A stretch of DNA of 64,000 nucleotides from DATFKA01 sp035268885. Lineage in GTDB: Bacteria > Bacteroidota > Bacteroidia > Chitinophagales > Saprospiraceae. Below the pieces are notes generated by a model. It was given only the letters and a program-made list of their open reading frames with translations, was not told the origin of the DNA and did no database searches. The stretch spans positions 1-64,000 of the forward strand of contig DATFKA010000094.1 of the NCBI GenBank assembly GCA_035268885.1. The letters are read 5' to 3'. This document shows, one piece after another, positions 42,296 to 50,598 of this stretch (positions within the stretch are counted from its first letter, which is position 1; every line of letters starts with the position of its first letter). The position numbers were made by a program, and so were the translations under genes.

Positions 42296-43561
42296 TTACA
42301 TGTTAGAAATGAGCTCATCTCCGTATTCGGAGCACTTCAGCAAGGTCGCTCCGTCCATCAGGCGCTCAAAATCATAAGTGACGCGCTTGGCAGAAATAGC
42401 CCCTTCGATACCTTTCACGATCAGATCGGCGGCTTCGTTCCAGCCCATGTAGCGGAACATCATTTCACCAGAAAGGATAACCGAACTTGGATTTACCTTA
42501 TCCAAACCAGCGTATTTAGGAGCGGTACCGTGCGTAGCTTCGAAGATCGCTTTACCCGAGATATAATTGATATTGGCACCCGGTGCAATACCGATACCAC
42601 CTACTTCCGCTGCCAGAGCATCAGAAACGTAGTCCCCATTCAGGTTTAGGGTAGCGATAACAGAGTATTCTGCAGGTCGGGTCAGGATTTGCTGTAGGAA
42701 GGCATCTGCGATTGAATCTTTAACCAGGATTTTCCCCTGATCCAGTGCTTCCGATTGTGCCTTATTAGCTGCTTCGGGCCCTTCTTCGGCAGCGATGCGA
42801 TCGTACTGAGCCCAGGTAAATACCTTGTCGCCGAATTCACGTTCAGCCAGCTCGTAACCCCAGTCTTTAAATTTACCCTCGGTAAACTTCATGATATTAC
42901 CCTTGTGTACCAGGGTCACGGAAGGTAGTTTATTATCAATCGCGTAGTTGATGGCAGCGCGTACCAGGCGCTCGGTTCCTTCTACGGATACGGGCTTGAT
43001 ACCCAGAGATACCGTATCTGGGAAGCGAATCTGGGTAACACCCATTTCTTCAATCAGGAATTTCTTTAATTTTTCTACAGCATCGGTACCGTGTAGATAT
43101 TCAATACCGGCATAGATATCTTCGGTGTTTTCGCGGAAGATCACCATGTCTACTTTTTCGGGTGCTTTCACCGGAGAAGGAACGCCGTTGAAGTAACGTA
43201 CCGGACGTACACAGGCGTACAGGTCTAGTTTTTGGCGTAGAGCTACATTTAAGGAACGAATTCCACCGCCTACGGGCGTCGTTAATGGCCCTTTGATGGC
43301 AACCAGGTATTCGTCGATGGCATCCAGGGTAGCCTGGGGTAGCCATTCTCCGGTCTGGTCGAATGCTTTTTGCCCGGCCAGGATTTCTTTCCAGTGAATT
43401 TTGCGATCCCCATTATAAGCTTTTTCTACTGCGGCATCTAATACACGCTCGGCAGCTGCCCAGATGTCGGGGCCAATACCATCGCCTTCAATAAATGGGA
43501 TGATTGGGTCATTGGGGACTTTTAATATTCCGTTTTCGATACTTACTTTTGATCCACTCAT
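42296..43561 (-). CDS. icd: NADP-dependent isocitrate dehydrogenase
   Basis: A 421-residue enzyme, the usual length of the E. coli type. It oxidatively decarboxylates isocitrate to 2-oxoglutarate in the citric acid cycle, making NADPH. Evidence: FIEGDGIGPDIW, the substrate loop GGGIRSLNVALRQKLDLY (Ser103 equivalent to the Ser phosphorylated in E. coli), YACVRPVRYFNGVPSP, FRENTEDIYAGIEY, GNIMKFTEGKFKDWGYELA and GTAPKYAGLDKVNPSSVILS. The NADP specificity is inferred from family placement. Single gene, own promoter upstream. Confidence 0.95.
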   Translation of the reverse strand: MSGSKVSIENGILKVPNDPIIPFIEGDGIGPDIWAAAERVLDAAVEKAYNGDRKIHWKEILAGQKAFDQTGEWLPQATLDAIDEYLVAIKGPLTTPVGGGIRSLNVALRQKLDLYACVRPVRYFNGVPSPVKAPEKVDMVIFRENTEDIYAGIEYLHGTDAVEKLKKFLIEEMGVTQIRFPDTVSLGIKPVSVEGTERLVRAAINYAIDNKLPSVTLVHKGNIMKFTEGKFKDWGYELAEREFGDKVFTWAQYDRIAAEEGPEAANKAQSEALDQGKILVKDSIADAFLQQILTRPAEYSVIATLNLNGDYVSDALAAEVGGIGIAPGANINYISGKAIFEATHGTAPKYAGLDKVNPSSVILSGEMMFRYMGWNEAADLIVKGIEGAISAKRVTYDFERLMDGATLLKCSEYGDELISNM

Positions 43562-43686
43562 GTTTTACTGTATTTTGTTTATAGCGGCAGGATTTTTGTG
43601 TTTATTATCCGGGTTGATCGGCCCGCCCACCACTGGTTTGCATGTGCGCTAAGAGCTTGTTTGATCAGGCTCTGAACTAATTTGCC

Positions 43687-43717
43687 CAAAGGTAATAAAA
43701 ATACCCTCTTTGACAAA
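43687..43717 (-). promoter_or_regulatory. Promoter for icd
   Basis: On the minus strand TTTG (43717-43714) and TACCTTTG (43694-43687) are 19 bases apart, a textbook Bacteroidota promoter. A second TACCTTTG at 43721-43714 overlaps the -33 box and could be an alternative -7 box. The leader to ATG 43561 would be about 120 bases. The remainder of the 293-base gap (43562-43854) holds no other feature that I can see. Confidence 0.65.
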
Positions 43718-43854
43718 GGTAAAATAGCGCCAATAGCTACAATTAATAAGCTTCTAGCTTCATATCGTTCTGTCTTTTTCAGATTTATTCTAAATAATTA
43801 AAACCAAGACCCTTCCTGTCTCCGTAGGTTAAGACAAATCCGAATTATTAAATT

Positions 43855-44523
43855 ATGATGATGATTAAGAAAAAGAATTTATTATTGAGCTTACTGTTGC
43901 TGGGAACGGCAACCATCGGGGTCCTTTGGGCTGCCGATCACATTGACGCACCAGCTGTTACCGGAACCTCCGCTGATATTACTGATTTTTATGCTTTTGC
44001 TAGTCCCGAAAACAGTAACAACTTAGTTTTTGTAGCCAACACACAGGGGCTGCTGGCACCAAGCGCTACGGCTGCGGCCGGTTTTGATGAGGATGTTCTC
44101 ATCGAGTTTAATATCGATCAGGATGGCGATGCAGTAGCCGATTTAGTTATTCAAGCTACCTTTCTGGACGGTATGATGCAAGTCTACGGACCCATTGCAC
44201 CGAATCTAAGTGGCACCACTTCTGAAATTGCGGCGAATAATCCCGCTACAGAGGTAGCCATGACTACTTATGGATCCAGTCCAGAGATTGCGACCGGAAG
44301 CAATGGTATCAAAGCCTTTGCCGGACCCAGAGACGATCCGTTCTTTATGGACTTTACGCAGTATAACGAAATTATTGCGGGTAATGCGACCGGGTTCAAT
44401 GATCCGGGATCAGATACCTTCGCCGGAACAAATGTACTCTCCGTAGTTGTCGAAGTGCCTAAATCCTTAGTAGGCTCCGGCGGTACAGTAAACACCTGGG
44501 TGACTGCCAGTCGCGCGCGCTAA
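43855..44523 (+). CDS. DUF4331 protein, N-terminal half
   Basis: A 222-residue exported protein. After the signal (LLLSLLLLGTATIGVLWAAD) comes the DUF4331 start DHIDAPAVTGTSADITDFYA and FASPENSNNLVFVANTQGLL, then VLIEFNIDQDGDAVADLVIQ and NGIKAFAGPRDDPFFMDFTQ. It ends near VLSVVVEVPKSLVGSGGTVN and a short tail TWVTASRAR. Full DUF4331 proteins are typically about twice as long; the missing C-terminal half appears to be supplied by the next gene (44629-45165). Function of the family is unknown; it is often near metal- or stress-related genes. Confidence 0.8.
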   Translation: MMMIKKKNLLLSLLLLGTATIGVLWAADHIDAPAVTGTSADITDFYAFASPENSNNLVFVANTQGLLAPSATAAAGFDEDVLIEFNIDQDGDAVADLVIQATFLDGMMQVYGPIAPNLSGTTSEIAANNPATEVAMTTYGSSPEIATGSNGIKAFAGPRDDPFFMDFTQYNEIIAGNATGFNDPGSDTFAGTNVLSVVVEVPKSLVGSGGTVNTWVTASRAR

Positions 44524-44628
44524 GCACCCATTCTCCTACTATTTAAGAATGAAATTAACAGAATTATTTAGCTGTGCTGTACAGGTCAGTCTGTACTGCC
44601 CTTTGCCGCAGCTAACAAATCAATAAAG

Positions 44629-45165
44629 ATGAAAAAGAGAATAATTTTAAGCCTGTTTTTGGCTTTAAGCTTTGGTCTGATCACGAGTTGTGAAGATGAA
44701 ATGGATACAAATAACCGAGAAATAGATAATCGAACCTTTGAACAGGAAGATATTATGGGGCGTCCGGCCATCAATACCGTTTTTGTGACCAATGGGGACA
44801 AGGACGACTTCAACACCATGGTACCTTCTAGTCAGGGAATGGCCTACGACGATAAATTCGAGAACAGATTGCTGGCCCTGAATCCAAATTATACCACGAA
44901 TGCCCTCGGTTTTGATGCGGAGGCCTTTACGGGGGTACTGGCTACCGATGTACTGAGTGTTTCCCTGGATGGACCCACCACGTTTTTTGACGGAACCAAT
45001 GTACTGACGGGACGTAATCTGGCTGATGATGTGATCTCCGTAGAATTACTACTGATTTTTGGTGGACCGGACGGGACCGCCAATCCTCAGTTGACGGATG
45101 ACAACGTCGATGCCAACGATAAGGCCTTCTTAGGGACTTTTCCTTACCTGGCCACTCCTCATTAA
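44629..45165 (+). CDS. DUF4331-like lipoprotein, C-terminal half
   Basis: A 178-residue lipoprotein: MKKRIILSLFLALSFGLITS followed by Cys21. The mature part has MGRPAINTVFVTNGDKDDFN, NALGFDAEAFTGVLATDVLS and VISVELLLIFGGPDGTANPQ, ending LTDDNVDANDKAFLGTFPYL, which is the C-terminal pattern of DUF4331. It follows the N-terminal-half gene by 105 bases. The pair may work as two chains of one fold. An intrinsic terminator follows. Confidence 0.75.
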   Translation: MKKRIILSLFLALSFGLITSCEDEMDTNNREIDNRTFEQEDIMGRPAINTVFVTNGDKDDFNTMVPSSQGMAYDDKFENRLLALNPNYTTNALGFDAEAFTGVLATDVLSVSLDGPTTFFDGTNVLTGRNLADDVISVELLLIFGGPDGTANPQLTDDNVDANDKAFLGTFPYLATPH

Positions 45166-45183
45166 GCAACATATCTAAATAAT

Positions 45184-45221
45184 ACAGGTTGGCTACTTTG
45201 AGGAGTAGTCGGCCTGTTTTT
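45184..45221 (+). terminator. Terminator after the DUF4331 pair
   Basis: ACAGGTTGGCTACT and AGTAGTCGGCCTGT pair over 14 positions with G-T wobbles, a 6-base loop and a following T-run. It separates the DUF4331 genes from the TPR gene 25 bases further on. Confidence 0.8.
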
Positions 45222-45245
45222 CTAAAGTTATTAAAACGATCGGAG

Positions 45246-46553
45246 ATGAAAAATTTACGCTGGCTAATTCCTGCTGCCTTATTACTCGCCACGCTTACCT
45301 GGCTGGCGATTCAGGAACAGAGAAAGCCAACCACCATTGTTAATCCTGCTGATTATGCTACTTATCTTGTACCTGATCATTTGGCGAAAGCGAAAGCAGA
45401 AATCGGAATAGAAAAAGCCTTTTGGCAAAAGAAACTCACCACGGATCCAGATAATTATATCTATCTAACCAAAAAAGCGAGTCTACTCTCCCAAGAATTT
45501 AAATTGACGGGTGATGTAGCCTATTTACACCAATCCGATCAAATCCTGAAAGACATTAATACCCGGATTCCCAATCAGGTCAAAGTCTTACACCTTTTGG
45601 CTAATAATGCCATTACGCAGCACCAGTTTCAAAAAGCAGAGGACTATCTGGTACAGGCAAAAGCTATTGGCAATGAGCGATATACGACAATGCTGATGAT
45701 GTGCGATGTACGTCTGGAAAGGGGACAGCATATTTTGGCGCAAGACCTACTGGACAATATGGAGAGCCGCAGCCAGTTTGAATTTTTAATTCGCCAAATG
45801 AAATACGAAGATGCCAGTGACAATCTTTCCGGCGCGATTCAGGCTATGGAAAAAGCGACCCAAAAAGCACAGCGCAGCGGAAAAAAAGCCCTGATCAACT
45901 GGTCGTATTCTAATTTAGCCGATATGTATGGCCACGACGGACGTATTCAGCAATCTTACGATACCTATTTGCAAGCTTTAGCAAATGATCCGGCCGATTT
46001 GCATTCCTTGAAGGGCATTGCCTGGGTTGCTTTTTCCTACGAGCAGGATACCGAAGAAGCAAAACGTATTCTGGAATTTTTGAAGTCTGTACATCCTATT
46101 CCCGATTACGATTTATTGCTAGCCGAGATTGCCGATTTTGAGGGTGATCAGGAACAGGCAGATGCCTGTAGAGCGGCTTTTTACCTGGAGGCTGGAAAGC
46201 CGGAATATGGAAAAATGTACACCACTTATTTAGCTGAATTAGATAGGACCGAGATCGATGTCCTGGCCCTGGTAGAAGAGGACGTACGGGATCGTCCCCA
46301 TCCGGTTATTTTTGACCTGAAGGCCTGGACCTTATTCCGGAAAGGAAACCAGCAAGCGGCCATTGATCTTTGGGAACAAGAAGTAGCCGAACAGACCGGA
46401 GAGCCGATTACAGCTTACCACGCCGGAGTGATGTATGGCGCTTTGGGTGAAAAGCAAAAGGCTCGGAAGTACCTGCGCGAAGCCCGGGCCGCTTCTTTTG
46501 AATTAGGGCCCGTGATTAGTGCAGAAGTAGAGCAGTATCTACGGGCACTCTAG
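45246..46553 (+). CDS. Membrane-anchored TPR protein
   Basis: A 435-residue protein with an N-terminal membrane segment (LRWLIPAALLLATLTWLAIQ) followed by tetratricopeptide-like helix pairs: LLANNAITQHQFQKAEDYLV, ALINWSYSNLADMYGHDGRI, YLQALANDPADLHSLKGIAW, and AGVMYGALGEKQKARKYLRE near the C-terminus. TPRs bind other proteins; partner unknown. Start at ATG 45246 rather than the longer frame to 45189, which overlaps the terminator. Position after the DUF4331 genes suggests a functional link, but a terminator lies between. Confidence 0.82.
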   Translation: MKNLRWLIPAALLLATLTWLAIQEQRKPTTIVNPADYATYLVPDHLAKAKAEIGIEKAFWQKKLTTDPDNYIYLTKKASLLSQEFKLTGDVAYLHQSDQILKDINTRIPNQVKVLHLLANNAITQHQFQKAEDYLVQAKAIGNERYTTMLMMCDVRLERGQHILAQDLLDNMESRSQFEFLIRQMKYEDASDNLSGAIQAMEKATQKAQRSGKKALINWSYSNLADMYGHDGRIQQSYDTYLQALANDPADLHSLKGIAWVAFSYEQDTEEAKRILEFLKSVHPIPDYDLLLAEIADFEGDQEQADACRAAFYLEAGKPEYGKMYTTYLAELDRTEIDVLALVEEDVRDRPHPVIFDLKAWTLFRKGNQQAAIDLWEQEVAEQTGEPITAYHAGVMYGALGEKQKARKYLREARAASFELGPVISAEVEQYLRAL

Positions 46554-46604
46554 GGGCTTGATGAATAAGTTGACGGATACGTTTCTTTTTCCTGTGGTAA
46601 TGCG

Positions 46605-46612
46605 TACTTTTG
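46605..46612 (+). promoter_or_regulatory. -7 box (TACTTTTG) before ruvB
   Basis: TACTTTTG 20 bases before the ruvB ATG matches TAnnTTTG; a TTTC at 46582-46585 is at the right distance (19 bases) for a weak -33 box. Confidence 0.55.
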
Positions 46613-46631
46613 GACATCAAAAAGTGTAGTA

Positions 46632-47657
46632 ATGGCCAATCCGCATTTAGATCCGACGGGTAAGCATTTGGGGCAGGAAGAAGAAAACGTTGACCAGGCT
46701 CTGCGGCCTAAACAGCTGGATGACTTTAGTGGTCAGCCCAAGATTGTCGACAACCTGCAGGTATTTATTACCGCTGCCAAACAGCGGAGTGAGGCCCTGG
46801 ATCATGTCTTGCTGCACGGTCCGCCCGGACTGGGAAAGACCACGCTTTCCCATATTATCGCCAACGAGTTGGACGCGGATATGAAAATGACTTCCGGACC
46901 AGTGCTGGAGAAACCCGGCGATCTGGCCGGACTGCTGACCAATCTCGAAGAAGGAGATGTACTCTTCATCGATGAGATTCATCGCCTGAATAACGTAGTA
47001 GAAGAATATCTCTATTCCGCGATGGAGGACTACCGAATCGATATCATGATCGACTCGGGACCCAATGCCCGGAGTATTCAGATCACCCTGGAGCCCTTCA
47101 CCCTGGTGGGTGCTACCACCCGAATGGGTTTACTGACCGCCCCCATGCGAGCCCGCTTCGGGATTAATTGCCATTTAGATTACTACGATATTCCCACTTT
47201 AACCCGGATTATTGAGCGTTCGGCCGGTATTCTGAAAGTTCCCATCACCGCTGATGGTGCCGTGGAAATTGCCCGCCGTAGTCGGGGCACTCCGCGGATT
47301 GCCAATGCGCTGTTGCGTCGCACCCGTGATTTCGCTCAGGTAAAAGGAGATGGCACCATTAACCTGGACATTGCGAAGTACGCACTGGAAGCCCTGAATG
47401 TTGATGAGGGCGGACTCGATGAAATGGATAACCGTATTCTGGATGCCATCATCAGTAAGTTTAAGGGAGGACCAGTTGGTCTGACGACTATCGCCACGGC
47501 CGTTGGTGAGGAAGCCGGTACCATCGAAGAAGTACACGAACCTTTCCTGATTATGGAGGGCTATCTACAGCGTACCCCACGCGGCCGGGAAGCCACCGAA
47601 AAGGCTTACAAGCACCTGGGGATTGTGCCTCCGGGACGGGAGGGGAGGTTGTTTTGA
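46632..47657 (+). CDS. ruvB: Holliday junction branch migration helicase RuvB
   Basis: A 341-residue AAA+ ATPase, the family length. It powers branch migration of recombination intermediates with RuvA. Evidence: LRPKQLDDFSGQPKIVDNLQ, Walker A GPPGLGKTT (63-71), Walker B DVLFIDEIHRLNNVVEEYLY, sensor GATTRMGLLTAPMRARFGI, and the C-terminal DNA-binding domain (IAKYALEALNVDEGGLDEMD, EPFLIMEGYLQRTPRGREAT). ruvA and ruvC are not adjacent. Confidence 0.97.
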   Translation: MANPHLDPTGKHLGQEEENVDQALRPKQLDDFSGQPKIVDNLQVFITAAKQRSEALDHVLLHGPPGLGKTTLSHIIANELDADMKMTSGPVLEKPGDLAGLLTNLEEGDVLFIDEIHRLNNVVEEYLYSAMEDYRIDIMIDSGPNARSIQITLEPFTLVGATTRMGLLTAPMRARFGINCHLDYYDIPTLTRIIERSAGILKVPITADGAVEIARRSRGTPRIANALLRRTRDFAQVKGDGTINLDIAKYALEALNVDEGGLDEMDNRILDAIISKFKGGPVGLTTIATAVGEEAGTIEEVHEPFLIMEGYLQRTPRGREATEKAYKHLGIVPPGREGRLF

Positions 47658-47698
47658 CAATTGTCGACTTGGCCTATTGTTGAGTTTTGAATAAACGG

Positions 47699-48919
47699 AT
47701 GGTAATGCAAGAAAAGATACAGCTTGGTCTGCGCGAAAATTGGAAGCAGTTCACATTACTGGTCATTGTAAATGCCTTCGTTGGGGGAATGGTGGGACTG
47801 GAGCGTACCATCTTTCCGCAGTTCGCCGAGCAACAATTTGGTATCGCTTCTCATTCGGCTATTCTCTCCTTCATTATTGCTTTTGGGATGACCAAAGCTT
47901 TGGCCAATTATTATACCGGAAAGCTAGCGAATCGCTACGGGCGAAGAAATTTATTGGTTTTCGGTTGGTTACTGGCTATCCCGATACCTTTCTTGTTAAT
48001 CTATGCACCCTCCTGGTCCTGGGTGGTTTTTGCCAACGTTCTTTTAGGAGCGAGTCAAGGACTGACCTGGAGTAGCACAGTAGTGATGAAAATCGATTTA
48101 GTAGGTGAGAAAGATCGTGGTCTGGCCATGGGTATTAACGAATTTGCCGGCTACTTTGCCGTTGGACTGGTCGCTTTTCTATCGGGCTACGTGGCGAATC
48201 GTTTTGGTATTACGCCTTATCCCTTTTATCTTGGTATAGTAATTTCGGTAGTTGGCCTTCTGCTGACGCTAATCTGGGTAAAGGATACCCGCACTTTCGT
48301 GCAAAAGGAGGCAAGCACAAACCAAACGACTGCGCTTAAGAATATCTTTTGGGAAACCACCCTGCGTAACCGGACTTTGAGTTCGGTGACGCAAGCCGGA
48401 ATGGTGAACAATCTGAATGATGGCATGATTTGGGGGCTGCTACCCATAATCCTGCTAGCCCAAAATTACGATAACCAAAGTATAGGTATTGTAGCGGCGA
48501 TTTATCCCGCCGTTTGGGGGATTGGCCAGTTGTTTACCGGGCGTATGGCCGATATTTACCCAAAGAAAGCCATGCTTTTTTGGGGAATGCTTCTGCAAGG
48601 GCTAGCCATTTTGGTCATTCCTTTGAGTACAGATATTTATCTTTTATCCTTTATATCGGTTGTATTGGGTCTGGGAACGGCCTTGGTTTATCCTACTTTC
48701 CTGGCAGCGATTGCAGATGCTACCAGGCCAGATCAACGGGCCGAGAGCATTGGCACTTTTCGTCTTTGGCGGGATTTAGGTTATGCGATCGGTGCCCTGA
48801 TATCGGGGATTACGGCTGATCTGTTTGGGGGGGAGTATGCCATTTTGCTCATTGGTCTACTGACGGTCGGTTCTTCGCTGATTATTCAATTTCGCATGCC
48901 CATTCAGCATGAAAAATAA
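47699..48919 (+). CDS. MFS transporter
   Basis: A 406-residue permease with about twelve helices (for example FTLLVIVNAFVGGMVGLERT and LAFIVLGLGTALVYPTFLAA-like stretches). The loop between helices 2 and 3 has GKLANRYGRRNLLVFGW, the MFS signature, with a second copy GRMADIYPKKAMLFWGM after helix 8. Substrate unknown. Start is ATG 47699 or ATG 47705. It is followed after 12 bases by a small membrane-protein gene. Confidence 0.85.
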   Translation: MVMQEKIQLGLRENWKQFTLLVIVNAFVGGMVGLERTIFPQFAEQQFGIASHSAILSFIIAFGMTKALANYYTGKLANRYGRRNLLVFGWLLAIPIPFLLIYAPSWSWVVFANVLLGASQGLTWSSTVVMKIDLVGEKDRGLAMGINEFAGYFAVGLVAFLSGYVANRFGITPYPFYLGIVISVVGLLLTLIWVKDTRTFVQKEASTNQTTALKNIFWETTLRNRTLSSVTQAGMVNNLNDGMIWGLLPIILLAQNYDNQSIGIVAAIYPAVWGIGQLFTGRMADIYPKKAMLFWGMLLQGLAILVIPLSTDIYLLSFISVVLGLGTALVYPTFLAAIADATRPDQRAESIGTFRLWRDLGYAIGALISGITADLFGGEYAILLIGLLTVGSSLIIQFRMPIQHEK

Positions 48920-48931
48920 TCATCAAAATCC

Positions 48932-49342
48932 ATGGGAGATATCAGAAAGTTGGTTCGGCTTCAGTTTTTGGTGGTTGGTTTATTTATCCTTTTCAAGCAC
49001 TTTAGAGCAGATTGGCTTACGGATCATTCGCCCGAATTTTGGCGGGTCTTTCTCTACTCTTTCCCGAATTTCTGCGAGGGGGTGATTGGTGTATTCATTC
49101 TAACCGGCATCGGTATTTATTTTCGAGCTAAACTGTATCATAGCATAAGCTATAAGGTTCTATATTTTATAGCCGCTGGAATGGCTTTGATTTATACCAT
49201 AACGCAGGAAGTGAAGCTGCACCATCTGGGCGGGAAAAATATTTATGATCCCTACGATGTATTATTTTCCATTTTGGGAGTAGGAGTGGGGCTTTTGATC
49301 GTCATGCGTATGCAACCCCTTGTGAAACCATCGAATTTATGA
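48932..49342 (+). CDS. Small membrane protein of unknown function
   Basis: A 136-residue protein with four hydrophobic helices: LQFLVVGLFILFKHF, FCEGVIGVFILTGIGIYF, KVLYFIAAGMALIYTITQ, and LFSILGVGVGLLIVMRM. The loops carry few charged motifs. No family recognised. It lies between the MFS gene and a GlxA-like regulator, overlapping the latter by 4 bases, so the three are probably one transcript. Confidence 0.75.
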   Translation: MGDIRKLVRLQFLVVGLFILFKHFRADWLTDHSPEFWRVFLYSFPNFCEGVIGVFILTGIGIYFRAKLYHSISYKVLYFIAAGMALIYTITQEVKLHHLGGKNIYDPYDVLFSILGVGVGLLIVMRMQPLVKPSNL

Positions 49343-50274
49343 GGAACTCTATTGCCAAACGTGCTTTTTTTGTGATCCCTCCGAGCGTTCATCTGCTGGA
49401 TATTACTGGCCCGGCTCATATTTTTCACGAGGCAGAAGCGTACGGCGCAGACCTCAGTCTTCATTTTATCGCTTTACAGCAAAACGGCAAGGTATTGAGT
49501 AGTGCGGGATTATTCCTGAGTGATTTACAAGATTTCAGCGCTTTTTCCCTTACGGAAAATGACCTCCTCTTCCTGCCCGGGATGGATTTCGACACTTTGA
49601 CGGATACCCGCTTTCTGAGCGATTGTGCCCCTTTCTTCCAATGGTTAAATGAGCAGATGGAAAATGGCGCCCAAATCTGCTCTGTCTGTACTGGTGCCTT
49701 TCTTCTGGGCTTTGCCGGTCTTTTGCGTAAGCGGAAGACGACCACCCACTGGAAATATTTTGATCGGTTTCAGGAGTGCTTTCCTGATGCATTACTGCAA
49801 AAGGAGCGCTTGTTTGTCTCCGACGGTAATCTACACGCCAGTGGTGGGGTCAGTTCCGGTATCGATTTGGCCTTACATTTGATGGAGGCTCATTACGGGG
49901 CTCCCTTTGCGGCAAAAATTGCCAAAGAGGTCGTACTTTATCTGCGCAGAGGGGAGAATGATCCACAATTAAGTGTTTTCCTCCGCTACCGCAACCACCT
50001 CAGTGATCAGGTGCATCAGGTCCAGGACCTGATGGCTACCCGACTGGACGAAAAACTAACCATTCCCGATTTAGCGGAAGCCGTACACACCAGCCCCCGC
50101 AATCTGACCCGAATTTTCCGTAAGCACACCGGACTCAGTATCGGTGAATACCATAAGCAACTCCGCACCGAACGCGCCCGTCAGCTCCTCGCCGAAGGGC
50201 ATAAACTGGAAGCAACCGCAAAAGCAGTAGGCCTGAAAAGCGTCAACCAGCTGCGACATCTGCTTCCTCCATAA
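49339..50274 (+). CDS. GlxA-type regulator (DJ-1/PfpI + AraC HTH), C-terminus shortened
   Basis: A 311-residue protein. Residues ~8-190 are a DJ-1/PfpI domain (AFFVIPPSVHLLDITGPAHI; Cys in ICSVCTGAFLLGFAGLL; ASGGVSSGIDLALHLMEAHY), the sensor part of GlxA-like regulators. From ~232 an AraC-type domain follows (LTIPDLAEAVHTSPRNLTRI, FRKHTGLSIGEYHKQL). The second helix-turn-helix ends early, at AVGLKSVNQLRHLLPP, about 15-20 residues short of the usual ...SPxxYR end. The cut is just before a repeat-rich spacer, suggesting loss of the original 3' end. Translation is coupled to the upstream gene by an ATGA overlap. Confidence 0.82.
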   Translation: MRNSIAKRAFFVIPPSVHLLDITGPAHIFHEAEAYGADLSLHFIALQQNGKVLSSAGLFLSDLQDFSAFSLTENDLLFLPGMDFDTLTDTRFLSDCAPFFQWLNEQMENGAQICSVCTGAFLLGFAGLLRKRKTTTHWKYFDRFQECFPDALLQKERLFVSDGNLHASGGVSSGIDLALHLMEAHYGAPFAAKIAKEVVLYLRRGENDPQLSVFLRYRNHLSDQVHQVQDLMATRLDEKLTIPDLAEAVHTSPRNLTRIFRKHTGLSIGEYHKQLRTERARQLLAEGHKLEATAKAVGLKSVNQLRHLLPP

Positions 50275-50280
50275 GGACCA

Positions 50281-50338
50281 TCCCGATACTCCGCTGCGCT
50301 CCAATCGGGACTAATTCGACTATACCCCGCTAAAGCGG
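50281..50338 (+). repeat. Two GC-rich hairpins before the heptamer array
   Basis: TCCCGAT...ATCGGGA (50281-50287 with 50304-50310) and CCGCT-AA-AGCGG (50327-50338). They start seven bases after the regulator's stop. They may terminate its transcript, though no T-run follows, or be parts of a dispersed palindromic repeat. Confidence 0.45.
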
Positions 50339-50365
50339 CCAGTCTCATTGAGCCCGACCACCCAA

Positions 50366-50519
50366 CACATGACACATGACACATGACACATGGCACATGA
50401 CACATGACACATGACACATGACACATGACACATGACACATGGCACATGACACATGACACATGACACATGACACATGACACATGACACATGACACATGACA
50501 CATGACACATGACACATGA
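50366..50519. repeat. Tandem array of 22 heptanucleotides (CACATGA)
   Basis: An unbroken 154-bp array of 22 units CACATGA. Units 4 (50387-50393) and 11 (50436-50442) read CACATGG, exactly seven units apart, which hints at a past block duplication of 49 bp. Since 7 is not a multiple of 3, all reading frames cycle through the same 21-base word and stay open on the minus strand (repeating CHVSCVM); this is an effect of the repeat, not a gene. The array ends 31 bases before a good promoter for the next gene, so unit number might change spacing or regulator access. Confidence 0.95.
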
Positions 50520-50550
50520 TTTGTCCCAATTCTGCGCATCCTTGTCCTGG

Positions 50551-50578
50551 TTGCTCGGACCGTAAAGCCTTACCTTTG
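50551..50578 (+). promoter_or_regulatory. Promoter of the exported DJ-1 gene
   Basis: TTG (50551-50553) and TACCTTTG (50571-50578), 17 bases apart, match the Bacteroidota promoter form. Transcription would begin near 50585, a leader of about 14 bases before ATG 50599. The heptamer array is directly upstream. Confidence 0.65.
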
Positions 50579-50598
50579 GTGAAAATCAACCGACTCTT

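Noticed and set aside
50366..50519. CRISPR-like array
   Set aside because: Units are 7 bp and contiguous, with no spacers and no cas genes.
50181..50589. Three overlapping minus-strand frames rich in CHVSCVM repeats
   Set aside because: They are open only because a 7-bp unit without stops cycles through all frames; outside the array they run antisense to real genes.
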